Assembly: GCA_964348525.1 (NCBI GenBank)
Contig: CAYGCY010000007.1
Location: forward strand, 1 to 33,192
Source: 12-FULL-44-12b sp964348525
GTDB taxonomy: Bacteria; Patescibacteriota; Minisyncoccia; Phycocordibacterales; Zambryskibacteraceae
DNA: 33,192 nucleotides
Direction of reading: 5' to 3'
Part shown: positions 9,167-17,600 of the stretch, piece by piece
Layout of the letters: each line of letters starts with the position of its first letter
Position numbering within the stretch: the first letter of the stretch is position 1
Made by a program: the position numbers and the translations under genes
The notes under the pieces: model-generated
Database searches by the model: none
What the model saw: only the letters and a program-made list of their open reading frames with translations
Told to the model about the DNA's origin: nothing

Positions 9167-12100
9167 TTACTGGCGCGTCAATTCAAGAATTTCGAGCTCG
9201 TTTTCCCTTTCCTCAAATACAATTTCTTTTGCATTGGCCTGTTTTTTTATGAAAGCGAGGTGGCTCCCTAATCCGGCCTGCATTAAAGAAGACGCTGACA
9301 CTCTTACAACAACAGAATCTTGTGGAGTAAGCCCAGCCTCCTTTCTTTTGTCTTGGATGTTTCTTAAAAGCTCGCGCGCATTGCCTTCGGCCTTTAACTC
9401 AGGGGTGATGTTGTAATCAAACTCTGCGGGGCCATCAAATTTGGCTTGTGGGTCTAGCACAATTTCTTTTACATTGATCTCATCTTTCAAAATCTCTTCT
9501 AGTTCTTTCCAGTATTTTGGTTTTTCAGATGAATGTTTGATAGTAAATTTTTGGAGAGGCTGGCGAATTTTTATATCTCTTTGAGACCTCATCATAAGAG
9601 CAGTAGAGACATAGCTTCTTACAAAACTCATTCCGGACAGAACTTCTGAATCAACTTCTTTAAATTTCGGCCATTCTGCCAAATGAATGCTTACTGGATC
9701 ATTTTTGGTTTTTATATCTCTCCACAACATTTCCGCAAAAAATGGAGTAAACGGGGCCATAATCCTCGCTAAAGAGTGCAAGACAAATCTAGTAGTTTGA
9801 GAAGCCATTTGTGCATCTGTCGAATCTATATCCTTCATTCTTTCTCTCGAGCGTCTGATATACCACTGAGAAAAATCGGATATAAAATCTCTTATAGCCC
9901 GTGCTGACTCTACTATTCTGTACCCTTCCATTCCTTCGGTTACCATTTTGTTTGTCTCATTGAATCTCGCAATAACCCATCTATCGAGAATATGCGAAGA
10001 TTTATCACTCATTTCATCGCCCACTTTATACATCTCATAAAAAGTATTTACGTTGGTAAGCAGAGTAAATATTTTTCTAGACAAATCTTTTATGGACTCG
10101 GGATCAAAATTCTTTGGCTCTCCCGGCTCTTTTACCGCAAACATCCACATTCGAATTGGGTCTACTCCAAACTCTTCCATTGCTTTCCACGGATCAACCA
10201 CATTGCCAGTAGATTTGCTCATCTTTTTACCTTCTTTATCAAGAAGAAGCCCCAGACAAATAACATTCTTAAAGGCATGCCCAAAACCCAAAAGAATTCC
10301 GATGGCATGCATGGTATAAAACCACCCACGAGTTTGGTCTATTCCCTCGCAAATGTAGTCCGCCGGATATCCTTTTCCTTCAATCCATTTTTTATTTTCA
10401 AAAGGATAATGGTCTTCAGCAAAAGGCACGGAGCCGGAATCAAACCACACATCCAATACCTCTTTTACTCTTTTATATTCTTTCATTTCGCCAATCGACG
10501 AACTTTTTACTAGAACAACTTTATCTATAAACGGCTTGTGAAGATCTAGCTCAAAATTTTTATCATGTGGCACAGGCACAAAATCGAGCTTCCTCACCTC
10601 TCCATTGCTAAATCTTTTGAAATCTTTTACAAAAACATGGGTGTTTACTTTTTGATATTCATCTGGATTGGGCAAAAACAATCCTGTAGTTACAAACAGG
10701 AGCCATGCGGGAGCGCCATGTGTAACTATGAGAATATTTTTGTTTTTATATTTTGTTTCTATTTCATACAGAAAATCTGCTACACGTCTTTTCACGTCTC
10801 CTAAAGATTCGCCTCCGCCTTCCATTTTTTTCTCAAACCATCCTGCCCCTGAGTTGTAAATATATTCGTGGTAGGCATACCAATCTTTGCCATCAAACTC
10901 TCCTGGGTTTATCTCTTTTATTCTTTCGTCAACAATCACGTCTGCTTCCTTTATCCCTAGGGTCGTTTTTACTATTTCTGCTGTTTCTTTTGTTCTAGTA
11001 AAAGGCGACGTAAAAATTAAATCTATTTTTTCTTTTGATAAATCGCTCGCTGACTTCACTACCTGTTTTTTGCCGTCTTCTGTAAGGTGGTCATCTTCCT
11101 GGTTTTCGTAGCTAACTAGGGCCTTTTTATTGCCCTCCGTTCCGCCATGACGCATTACGAAATATTTATTGCCAGAAACTTTTGTATATTTTTTAAGAGT
11201 GTCTACCGAGTCTATTACAAGCCTGTCTCCATCTTTTGATTCCCACACAGGAAGTGGGGTACCCCAGTATCTTTCTCTTGAAATTGCCCAATCTTTTATA
11301 TCAGAGAGCCATTCCCCAAATCTGCCATCACGAGTATATTCGGGTTCCCAGTGTATTTTTTTATTTTCAGAGACGAGTTTGTCACGAAGTTTGCTCATGG
11401 CTATATACCAAGAATCTCTCGCGTAATAAATGAGGGGCGTCTGGCATCTCCAGCAATGTGGGTATGAGTGAGTATATTTTTCTTTTTTGAAAAGAATATT
11501 TCTTTGCGCTAAATCTTTTATTATTTCTACATCTGTTTCTTCGCTTTTCACAAATCTGCCCTCCAAAAATCCTGTGCCTTTCACAAAATGCCCTGACTCA
11601 TCAACCATATGAACTTTTGGCAAACCTATTTTGGTACCAAATTCAAAATCATCCTGTCCATACATAACAGCCGTGTGCACTATCCCTGTTCCGTCTTCTG
11701 TATTTACAAAATCGGCAACATAAACTTTAAACGCTTTTGATAATTTTTCTTTTTCGCTATCAGGCAAATTGTTTTTTAAAAATGAAAATGGTGGTTCGTA
11801 CTCAATCCCCACTAATTCATTACCGGAATATTTTTGAACTACCTCAAATCCCTCACCCAAGATTGATTTCCTGCTATCCGCAAGAATATAAAATTCGTTG
11901 TTTTGTTTTACTTTTATGTATTCAATATTTTCCCCTACTGCAAGAGCAACGTGCCCCGGCAAAGTCCACGGCGTAGTTGTCCATGCTAGAAAATAGGTAT
12001 TCGGCTCATTAGCAATTGGAAATTTCACATAAACAGAGATATCTTTGTCATCCTGATAGCCCTGAGCTAATTCATGACTAGATAAAGCCGTGCCACAGCG

Positions 12101-12685
12101 CGGACACCATGGAACCACTTTATAGTCTTTATACAAAAGACCTTGCTCGGCAACTTTTGCAATAACATTCCAGACGGACTCCATATAGTCTGACTTGTAT
12201 GTGACATAAGCGTTTTTCTGATCAAGCATGTAGCCTATGCGGTCTGTAAAACGCTCCCACTCTTCCATATAATTCCAAACTGATTTTTTACAAAGCTCGT
12301 TGAATCTTTCTACTCCGTATTCTTCGATATCTTTTTTAGATTTGATTCCGATTTCTTTTTCAACTTGAAGCTCTACAGGAAGCCCGTGAGTATCCCAGCC
12401 ACCACGACGACGAACGTTGAAGCCCCGCATTGTTTTATAACGAAGCACTACGTCCTTGAACGCTCTCGAAACAAGGTGATGTATACCGGGGCGACCATTG
12501 GCGGTTGGTGGGCCTTCGTAAAAAATAAATTCTTTAGGCCTTGAAAAAACGCCTTTTTTACGCGCAGATTTTTCTTTGACCTGATTTAGTAAATCTATAT
12601 CCTTCCAAAAAGAGAGTATTTTTTCCTCTGCTTGTGGCAGTGGCTCCTTAAGGAGAGATTTATCTTCTCTCACCTTTTCTGTCAT
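9167..12685 (-). CDS. ileS: isoleucyl-tRNA synthetase with inserted histidine-phosphatase domain
   Basis: This 1172 aa class I synthetase charges tRNA-Ile. The N-terminal motif GPPTANGRPGIHH (residues 58-70) is the HIGH box of the type 2 (eukaryote-like, often mupirocin-resistant) IleRS. The CP1 editing domain has WTTTPWTLPGHVAL. KMSKS lies at 821-825 (GKKMSKSTGN), and the helical anticodon domain follows. Between PVWESKDGD (about 485) and DLHKPFIDK (about 690) sits a histidine-phosphatase/phosphoglycerate-mutase domain. It has RHG (His 513), SPFTRTKETA, GEFDG and VTHG (His 656), so its catalytic set looks intact. The Cys pairs expected around the insertion point are gone. I chose the ATG at 12685; an in-frame earlier start lies within the upstream terminator. 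TACTAT ends 7 bases before this ATG. Confidence 0.95.
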   Translation of the reverse strand: MTEKVREDKSLLKEPLPQAEEKILSFWKDIDLLNQVKEKSARKKGVFSRPKEFIFYEGPPTANGRPGIHHLVSRAFKDVVLRYKTMRGFNVRRRGGWDTHGLPVELQVEKEIGIKSKKDIEEYGVERFNELCKKSVWNYMEEWERFTDRIGYMLDQKNAYVTYKSDYMESVWNVIAKVAEQGLLYKDYKVVPWCPRCGTALSSHELAQGYQDDKDISVYVKFPIANEPNTYFLAWTTTPWTLPGHVALAVGENIEYIKVKQNNEFYILADSRKSILGEGFEVVQKYSGNELVGIEYEPPFSFLKNNLPDSEKEKLSKAFKVYVADFVNTEDGTGIVHTAVMYGQDDFEFGTKIGLPKVHMVDESGHFVKGTGFLEGRFVKSEETDVEIIKDLAQRNILFKKEKYTHSYPHCWRCQTPLIYYARDSWYIAMSKLRDKLVSENKKIHWEPEYTRDGRFGEWLSDIKDWAISRERYWGTPLPVWESKDGDRLVIDSVDTLKKYTKVSGNKYFVMRHGGTEGNKKALVSYENQEDDHLTEDGKKQVVKSASDLSKEKIDLIFTSPFTRTKETAEIVKTTLGIKEADVIVDERIKEINPGEFDGKDWYAYHEYIYNSGAGWFEKKMEGGGESLGDVKRRVADFLYEIETKYKNKNILIVTHGAPAWLLFVTTGLFLPNPDEYQKVNTHVFVKDFKRFSNGEVRKLDFVPVPHDKNFELDLHKPFIDKVVLVKSSSIGEMKEYKRVKEVLDVWFDSGSVPFAEDHYPFENKKWIEGKGYPADYICEGIDQTRGWFYTMHAIGILLGFGHAFKNVICLGLLLDKEGKKMSKSTGNVVDPWKAMEEFGVDPIRMWMFAVKEPGEPKNFDPESIKDLSRKIFTLLTNVNTFYEMYKVGDEMSDKSSHILDRWVIARFNETNKMVTEGMEGYRIVESARAIRDFISDFSQWYIRRSRERMKDIDSTDAQMASQTTRFVLHSLARIMAPFTPFFAEMLWRDIKTKNDPVSIHLAEWPKFKEVDSEVLSGMSFVRSYVSTALMMRSQRDIKIRQPLQKFTIKHSSEKPKYWKELEEILKDEINVKEIVLDPQAKFDGPAEFDYNITPELKAEGNARELLRNIQDKRKEAGLTPQDSVVVRVSASSLMQAGLGSHLAFIKKQANAKEIVFEERENELEILELTRQ

Positions 12686-12692
12686 AAAAGCT

Positions 12693-12721
12693 ATAGTATC
12701 GTTTTTCTCAAACAAACACAA
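12693..12721 (-). promoter_or_regulatory. ileS promoter, leaderless
   Basis: TTGTGT (12716-12721), 17-base spacer, TACTAT (12693-12698), then 7 bases to the ileS ATG. There is no Shine-Dalgarno. The -35 box overlaps the T-rich tail of the preceding terminator. Confidence 0.55.
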
Positions 12722-12722
12722 A

Positions 12723-12752
12723 GCCCCCGTCCCGCCGTAGCGGAATGGGGGC
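12723..12752 (-). terminator. hairpin terminator after the small GC-rich gene
   Basis: GCCCCC pairs with GGGGGC, with a further inner CCGC/GCGG stem, and TTTGTGTTTGTTT follows on the minus strand. It begins 6 bases past the stop codon at 12759. Confidence 0.75.
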
Positions 12753-12758
12753 ATGAAT

Positions 12759-12956
12759 TTAAGAGACGAGGGCCGATGCCTTCTTCTCTACCTCACTGAT
12801 AAGCACGGCGAGTGTCTCATGATGCTCTGGGTCGAGAGTCGCGTGGTTGCCGATGGCCTGTTTGGCATGAAGAAGGATCTGGGCTGCAAGGTAGTAACCT
12901 TTTGCAGCCCTCGCCTTGGCCGTTTCAACGGTCGAAACCTCGTCCGGTTGAGACAT
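12759..12956 (-). CDS. small hypothetical helical protein, 65 aa
   Basis: The start at 12956 is set by AAGGAG 5 bases before ATG. The longer in-frame reading from 12986 would place the ATG upstream of the promoter -10. The product MSQPDEVSTVETAKARAAKG and onward is acidic to neutral, rich in Ala and helical, with a single Cys-free chain and no membrane segment. I do not recognise it. Its base use is visibly GC-richer than that of ileS and argS on either side. It has its own promoter and its own tight terminator, so it is an independent single-gene unit. Gene status is supported by the ribosome-binding site, the promoter and the terminator rather than by homology. Confidence 0.7.
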   Translation of the reverse strand: MSQPDEVSTVETAKARAAKGYYLAAQILLHAKQAIGNHATLDPEHHETLAVLISEVEKKASALVS

Positions 12957-12985
12957 CACTACTCCTTGTGTGGGTTCTAAAGACA

Positions 12986-13013
12986 AGATTACCTGTAAAT
13001 ATCTTTAAAGCAA
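12986..13013 (-). promoter_or_regulatory. promoter of the 65-aa protein gene
   Basis: TTGCTT (13008-13013), 16-base spacer, TAATCT (12986-12991). The predicted leader of about 20 bases holds the AAGGAG site. Confidence 0.5.
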
Positions 13014-13019
13014 ATTTAA

Positions 13020-14633
13020 TTACATTTTCTCCGGCGCGTGTATGGCTAAAATTGTTAGCCCATTGAAAAGTGTGTTTTTAAACAATTCCACCATAGATAG
13101 CTTTTGTGCAGACTCTTCTTTGTTTTCTGTAATCACCTGCTCTTTCGCATACCATGAATTAAAGCTCCCTGAAATTTCTAATAGATACTCCACTAAATGG
13201 TTGGGAGATGTTTCTTCTGCAGAGCGGTGAACTACATCATTAAATCGTATGAGAAGCCTCATTAAATCTTTCGAACCAAAAAAATCTGTGATTGGAGATG
13301 GAGACAAACCTTCCTCTCTACCTTTTGCCAAAAGTGAGTTTGCGCGTGCGTGTGTGTACATTAAATAAGGGCCTGAATCCCCTTCAAATGAAATTGATTT
13401 ATTAATATCAAAAATAATATCTTTCCCAGGGTGCTGGCGAAGAATTGAAAACTTTATAGCGCCTATGGCTATTTTTTCCGCCAAATCTTCATTCACGCCC
13501 GCTCGTCCTGATTTTTCCATTAGCTTGAGTGCTGTTTGTTTTACTTCATTTATTAAAAATTCTGCCGTAACTACATCTCCAGTTCGAGAAGACATTTTGC
13601 CTGTAGGTAGTCGAAGCATTCCGTGGCCTATATGCTCTGTTTTTTCTGCTAAATCTTTTGTCTCAGAAATTTCTTTGGCTGAAGACATAACTACTTTGAA
13701 ATAGTCATTTACTTCATTTCCTGTAATAACAATAGACTTTGCAATATTTTTTTCTTTTTCTTGTTTCAACAATAAAAGCCCAAGCTCTTTTGCTTCATAA
13801 GTAGGCAACCCTTCTTTATTAATAAACACACGAGTATGAAGTTTTTTATCTCTCTCTTCCCCTTTGTAAATTATTGCCCCATCACTTTCCTGAAAAATTT
13901 TTGGGGTATTTTCTTTTACAATCTCTAAACCCTTTGGACCTGATGCTGATTCAAAAAACATGAACCCATCAGAAAATTTGGTTCCAAGTTTTTTATATAT
14001 TTTTTCAAAACTCTCCAGCGATTTCCTTTTGCCTTCTTCGTATTGTAAATTTATTTCCGAATCTGATTTATCATAAATTTTTTTGTTTATTTCCTGTATC
14101 TCTGTCTTGGCCAAATCGTTTTCTTCATAAGCCTTTGCGCCAAGTGCATAATCACCCTTCCATAAAGCTTTTGCGACATGCATCCCGACATCCCCTTGAT
14201 AACAAGCCCTTTTCACTTCGGCTCCTGTTGCTTCAATTAGCCCCGCAATGGCTTCCCCTATTGCATTGCTCATTAAATGCCCAATATGAAATTCCTTAAA
14301 AGGATTCGGGTCTGTGTATTCAACAATAATTTTCTTGCCTGATAGTATTCCCGTATTCTCACGAATACGAGAATAGCGGTCGCTTGATGTTAGAAATTTT
14401 TGGCTTAAAGAAAAGTTTATAAAACCGGGGCCTGCAATAGAAATTCCAGAAATAAAATCTGGTTTATTTTTATTTAGCTTCTTTACAAATTCCTCCGCCA
14501 ACTTTTTTGGGTTGTCTTTAGATAGTGCAACGTTCGTGGTCACATCTCCAAACTGCAAATTCTCAACAAAAGAAACCACGCCAGCTTCCCCCAGCTCCTT
14601 TTCAAGCCATTTTTTTATTTCTTCTAAAATCAT
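13020..14633 (-). CDS. argS: arginyl-tRNA synthetase
   Basis: This class I synthetase charges tRNA-Arg. The N-terminal Add1 domain has LQFGDVTTNVAL and PGFINFSLS. The signature region is YTDPNPFKEFHIGHLMSNAIGEA, with intact HIGH. The loop equivalent to KMSKS reads GKMSSRTGD, a common ArgRS variant. The C-terminal DALR anticodon-binding domain contains YLMYTHARANSLL. The length of 537 aa is normal. The start at 14633 (MILEEIKKWLEKEL) is preferred because TATTAT at 14641-14646 ends 7 bases before it. The ATG at 14642 overlaps that box, and the still longer reading starts inside the tmk terminator. No Shine-Dalgarno is present. No -35 box is convincing. Confidence 0.93.
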   Translation of the reverse strand: MILEEIKKWLEKELGEAGVVSFVENLQFGDVTTNVALSKDNPKKLAEEFVKKLNKNKPDFISGISIAGPGFINFSLSQKFLTSSDRYSRIRENTGILSGKKIIVEYTDPNPFKEFHIGHLMSNAIGEAIAGLIEATGAEVKRACYQGDVGMHVAKALWKGDYALGAKAYEENDLAKTEIQEINKKIYDKSDSEINLQYEEGKRKSLESFEKIYKKLGTKFSDGFMFFESASGPKGLEIVKENTPKIFQESDGAIIYKGEERDKKLHTRVFINKEGLPTYEAKELGLLLLKQEKEKNIAKSIVITGNEVNDYFKVVMSSAKEISETKDLAEKTEHIGHGMLRLPTGKMSSRTGDVVTAEFLINEVKQTALKLMEKSGRAGVNEDLAEKIAIGAIKFSILRQHPGKDIIFDINKSISFEGDSGPYLMYTHARANSLLAKGREEGLSPSPITDFFGSKDLMRLLIRFNDVVHRSAEETSPNHLVEYLLEISGSFNSWYAKEQVITENKEESAQKLSMVELFKNTLFNGLTILAIHAPEKM

Positions 14634-14652
14634 TAGCTTCATAATAACAAAC

Positions 14653-14682
14653 GCCCCGTGAGATGGCTTCATCTCACGGGGC
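14653..14682 (-). terminator. tmk terminator
   Basis: A 13-bp perfect stem GCCCCGTGAGATG / CATCTCACGGGGC with a 4-base loop, followed on minus by GTTTGTTATTAT. It lies 14 bases past the tmk stop. Confidence 0.8.
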
Positions 14683-14696
14683 TTATGGGCTAGCAG

Positions 14697-15344
14697 TTAT
14701 TTTGGCCTACCTCCAACCAGAATCACATCAAGGGCCTTGAGAAAGTCCTCGAGAACCTTCTCTGGGGACTGGCTGGCATCAATTCTCATGCTGGTGTTGG
14801 GGAATTTTGCAAAAAACTCCCCAAACCCTCTATAGACCCTCTGATGAAACTCCACCGGCTTGTCGTCTATGAAATTCCTGTCAGAGGTTCTCGATTTACG
14901 GCTAAGTCCAACCACAGGATCTACATCGAGAAAAACATAGAAAGGCACCAGCCCCTTCATTACTACTTCTCTCATATGGCCGAAGGTCGGAATGAGGTCA
15001 TAGTTTTCATAACCCCATATCTGATAAGCAAAGGTTGCGCTATCAAACCTGTCGCTTATCACATGAACTCCAGCCATAAGGGCCGGCAAAATCTTCTTCT
15101 CAATGTGGTCCGCTCTTGCGGCCCAAAAAAGAGAAAGGAGTGTTTGCGCATTGGCTGTTTTCCCCAAAGGCCCGAACATCACCCTTCGAATTTCCTCTGC
15201 CAGCTCTGTACCACCAGGCTCTCTTGTGAAGATTACCTGTTGAGATAACGGGCTTTCGAGAATTCTGTCTTGAACACTGGCGAGGAGCGTTGTTTTGCCC
15301 GCACCTTCTGGTGAATCAACGACTACCAACCGTCCTCTTTGCAT
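14697..15344 (-). CDS. tmk: thymidylate kinase
   Basis: Tmk phosphorylates dTMP to dTDP with ATP in the cytoplasm. The Walker A loop is DSPEGAGKTT (residues 10-19). TREPGGTELAEEIR follows near 38-51, the family dTMP-binding and catalytic stretch. ISDRFDSATFAYQIWG near 95 is the DR(F/Y)-S-A-x-Y motif, and VFLDVDPVVGLSRK leads to an Arg-rich lid (RKSRTSDR). The length of 215 aa is typical. A good Shine-Dalgarno (GGGGGAAG) sits just before the ATG. The gene is GC-richer than argS. It is divergent from thyX, which makes its substrate, and the two share a 213-base intergenic region. It ends in a strong terminator. Confidence 0.93.
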   Translation of the reverse strand: MQRGRLVVVDSPEGAGKTTLLASVQDRILESPLSQQVIFTREPGGTELAEEIRRVMFGPLGKTANAQTLLSLFWAARADHIEKKILPALMAGVHVISDRFDSATFAYQIWGYENYDLIPTFGHMREVVMKGLVPFYVFLDVDPVVGLSRKSRTSDRNFIDDKPVEFHQRVYRGFGEFFAKFPNTSMRIDASQSPEKVLEDFLKALDVILVGGRPK

Positions 15345-15378
15345 ACTTCCCCCTATGTAAGAACTTTATCTTTCACCA

Positions 15379-15406
15379 AAACTAAACCTTATTTAAATAC
15401 GGTCAA
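15379..15406 (-). promoter_or_regulatory. tmk promoter
   Basis: TTGACC (15401-15406), 16-base spacer, TAGTTT (15379-15384), with a leader of about 28 bases. The -10 match is modest. ACATGGC occurs twice, 20 bases apart, just upstream (15412-15418 and 15432-15438), of unknown meaning. Confidence 0.45.
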
Positions 15407-15479
15407 TGTGTACATGGCACGAGACAATACATGGCTACCTTTAACAAATTGGTGTGTTACTAGTAAAAAGTTTACACGG

Positions 15480-15507
15480 TTGACGCACTCATTAATAAGA
15501 CTAAAGT
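15480..15507 (+). promoter_or_regulatory. thyX promoter
   Basis: TTGACG (15480-15485), 16-base spacer, TAAAGT (15502-15507), about 50 bases before the thyX ATG. Confidence 0.5.
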
Positions 15508-15557
15508 AAGCTCCAGAATCTAGATCCTTTGACATTTCTTCATACGGGGTTTTAACA

Positions 15558-16949
15558 ATGATTACCGCAATCAAGGATTGGCTCTGGAAGTTCATGCTAA
15601 AACGTCTCAAGCATGTAGTGCGAGAAACGAAATACGGAGGACGAGTCATCGTGCTCAACACCGGCGCCGTAATTGGTCCGGAGGAAGAGGCGATGCTTCA
15701 GGCCCTTCACTCGCGCTCCGTGGGTGGGCTTATGGACCATCTTGCTATTCTCGCGAAAAAAGGCGCCAAGAAATTCATGGCCTCTTTTTATGTCGGCTAT
15801 GGACACAAGTCGATTGGAGATTGTGGTACAACCACGATTTTCATCGAGGGAGTGTCCATGCTGGTGGCGAAGGCTGTTCAAGACTGGTTCAGCTACAGTG
15901 GTCAGGAGGCGTCCACTCGCTACATTGATTTTGCTAAGCAGAGATTCATTGATGTCATCGATGTTCCTCTGTCTAGGAGAATCTTGGAGCGATGGCGTGA
16001 GGCGTATTTGAAGTACTTGCCAATTATCATCGAACACTTCAGGTCGCGCTTCCCGTACCAGCCGGAATATGACCGGCAGGATTACGAAAAAACGATCAAG
16101 GCACGCGCATTTGATGTTGTGCGCAGTCTGCTCCCTGCCGGAGCATCGACCAATCTCGCTTGGCACACCAATCTGCGTCAAGCATCTGACCACATTGAGT
16201 GGATGAGGCATCACCCACTTGAAGAGGTCCGCGACGTCGCAGAGAAAATCGAGGAAGCGCTTAGAGAAGCATTTCCGAGCTCATTCTCTGCCAAGCGGTA
16301 CGATACGGTTGAGTGGTATCACAGAAACTGGATGTGGGACAACTACCTTTTTGAGGGAGGCACTCTACATCCAGGGTTCGTGTCAGATGCCAGTCTCATT
16401 AACATGAACGTGGCAAGAGCGCTACTTGGCGACACCAAGAATCGTCCATTCAAGGCCGAACTGCCAAGAGAGATGGCATTCTGTGGTGTCATTCGTTTTG
16501 ATTTTCTCTTGGACTTCGGATCGTTTCGAGACCTTCAGCGACAGAGGGCTATTGTCCAGAGAATGCCACTACTCTCTACAAGATTTGGTTTTGAGCAGTG
16601 GTACGTGAACGAGATGCCGAGAGAAATCCAAGGAGAAGTTCTTGAACTCATTGAGGGTCAGCGGTTTGAGTTGGCAAAATTGAGACTTCCGCCGGAACTT
16701 CAGCAGTACTACATTCCGATGGGATACCTGACGCCCAACTCGCTCATTGGCGACTTGCGCGCACTCGTCTACCTAGTAGAACTTCGTAACACACGTTTCG
16801 TTCACCCGACGTTGAGACGCCGAGCGCGCGAGATGGCAAGCGAACTCACTCGACTCTTCGGCGAAATGGGGCTAACGCTTCATCTCGATGATGAGCCAGA
16901 GGCGTTCGATGTAAAACGAGGCAAACACGACATTGTAATGAAGAAATAA
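15558..16949 (+). CDS. thyX: tandem-domain FAD-dependent thymidylate synthase (ThyX-like)
   Basis: ThyX makes dTMP from dUMP using methylene-tetrahydrofolate, FAD and NADPH. The 463 aa is about twice a single ThyX. The first half has HKSIGD, FIEGVS and GQEASTRYID (residues 115-124), matching the S-x-N-E-x-S-x-R-Y end of the signature, then LLPAGASTNLAWHTNLRQASDHIEW. The RHR part is replaced by DWF. The second half has DFGSFRDLQRQR (319-330), an RHR-like RQR, then PMGYLTPNSLIGDLRALVYLVELR, but lacks the Ser/Glu part. The active site may therefore be shared between halves. The start at 15558 is preceded only by weak ACGGGG; Met 13 at 15594 is an alternative. Base use is GC-rich. Being divergent from tmk supports the assignment. 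Confidence 0.85.
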   Translation: MITAIKDWLWKFMLKRLKHVVRETKYGGRVIVLNTGAVIGPEEEAMLQALHSRSVGGLMDHLAILAKKGAKKFMASFYVGYGHKSIGDCGTTTIFIEGVSMLVAKAVQDWFSYSGQEASTRYIDFAKQRFIDVIDVPLSRRILERWREAYLKYLPIIIEHFRSRFPYQPEYDRQDYEKTIKARAFDVVRSLLPAGASTNLAWHTNLRQASDHIEWMRHHPLEEVRDVAEKIEEALREAFPSSFSAKRYDTVEWYHRNWMWDNYLFEGGTLHPGFVSDASLINMNVARALLGDTKNRPFKAELPREMAFCGVIRFDFLLDFGSFRDLQRQRAIVQRMPLLSTRFGFEQWYVNEMPREIQGEVLELIEGQRFELAKLRLPPELQQYYIPMGYLTPNSLIGDLRALVYLVELRNTRFVHPTLRRRAREMASELTRLFGEMGLTLHLDDEPEAFDVKRGKHDIVMKK

Positions 16950-16958
16950 GAAACACAT

Positions 16959-16990
16959 AGGCCACACGCGACGACTGTCGCGTGTGGCCT
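16959..16990 (+). terminator. thyX terminator
   Basis: A 14-bp perfect stem AGGCCACACGCGAC / GTCGCGTGTGGCCT with loop GACT, followed by ATTTCATATTTC. It begins 9 bases past the thyX stop. Confidence 0.85.
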
Positions 16991-17150
16991 ATTTCATATT
17001 TCATACAAACTTACTTCTCCGAAGATAATACTCAATTAGACGAACCGCTTGGCCTACCGAAGAATAGCTCTTAAGCAAACCGCGATTGGAATGTCTCTTT
17101 ACAGCTCCGGCAACCAACCTGTTTGATCTCGTCTGCAGAATAGTTCTGTT

Positions 17151-17191
17151 AAAAAAAGCGTAAGCTGGCACCACCATGGCCAAACTTACGC
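17151..17191 (-). terminator. terminator of the 108-aa protein gene
   Basis: GCGTAAG (stem) with an inner TTGGC/GCCAG extension pairs with CTTACGC, followed on minus by seven Ts. The left arm overlaps the stop codon at 17186. The plus side also has a T run, so it may work in both directions. Confidence 0.8.
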
Positions 17192-17512
17192 TTTTTTTTC
17201 TCCGAGTGAAGATTCAATCTTGGAAAGTTCTTGCTGAATGTGCCCAAGTACTAGATTGACTGGCGAGGATTGGAGTCTGACAACAGGCAAACCCTTTTTA
17301 CTCGCCAATTCTACTGCTTCAACGTTCTCAGCAAATTCTGGGAAAACCACCAAGACATCCGCCGTTTTGAGCAATTCTGCCATTTGCTCGCTATGCAAAT
17401 ACTTGGTGTTGTGTCCCATCACCACCTTCACAAAACTCATGATGTCCCAAAAGACATCATTGAACCGCTGGTCTGTCTCTCTCGGAAAACCTGAGAAAAG
17501 AACGGTTAGCAC
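17186..17512 (-). CDS. small Rossmann-like protein of unknown function, 108 aa
   Basis: The start is a GTG at 17512, set by AAAGGAGG 4 bases upstream, a near-perfect Shine-Dalgarno. The longer ATG reading from 17545 begins next to a hairpin and lacks such a site. The chain reads MLTVLFSGFPRETDQRFNDV, then ADVLVVFPEFAENVEAVELASKKGLPVVRL (about residues 56-85) as a whole segment. This alternating beta-alpha pattern, with a 'TADVLVVFPE...A...A...GLPVV' rhythm, recalls nucleoside 2-deoxyribosyltransferase-like folds, but catalytic residues are not evident. Function unknown; a nucleotide link is only a guess from shape and neighbours (tmk, thyX). It is GC-richer than rplK. It has its own terminator. 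Confidence 0.72.
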   Translation of the reverse strand: MLTVLFSGFPRETDQRFNDVFWDIMSFVKVVMGHNTKYLHSEQMAELLKTADVLVVFPEFAENVEAVELASKKGLPVVRLQSSPVNLVLGHIQQELSKIESSLGEKKA

Positions 17513-17545
17513 GTGTCCTCCTTTTCTGATATCTAGAATAACCAT

Positions 17546-17577
17546 AACACAAAACGCCCCGAAGGGCGTTTTGTGTT
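17546..17577 (-). terminator. hairpin between rplK and the 108-aa gene
   Basis: A 14-bp perfect stem AACACAAAACGCCC / GGGCGTTTTGTGTT with loop TTCG on minus. It lies 23 bases past the rplK stop. The T-rich right arm supports termination of secE-nusG-rplK, although no separate T run follows. Confidence 0.7.
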
Positions 17578-17600
17578 GTTATAGATTTCAATCAAAGCCT

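Noticed and set aside
15389..15661. 90-aa minus-strand frame between tmk and thyX
   Set aside because: It overlaps the thyX start and promoter and the tmk promoter region, has no ribosome-binding site, and its composition is not protein-like.
15597..16214. 205-aa frame opposite thyX
   Set aside because: A shadow of thyX; the plus frame carries the conserved motifs.
17001..17183. 60-aa minus-strand reading frame
   Set aside because: Its ATG lies in the loop of the terminator of the upstream gene, no Shine-Dalgarno or promoter is seen, and no family is recognised. The stretch after the terminator could be a remnant, but I cannot support a gene.
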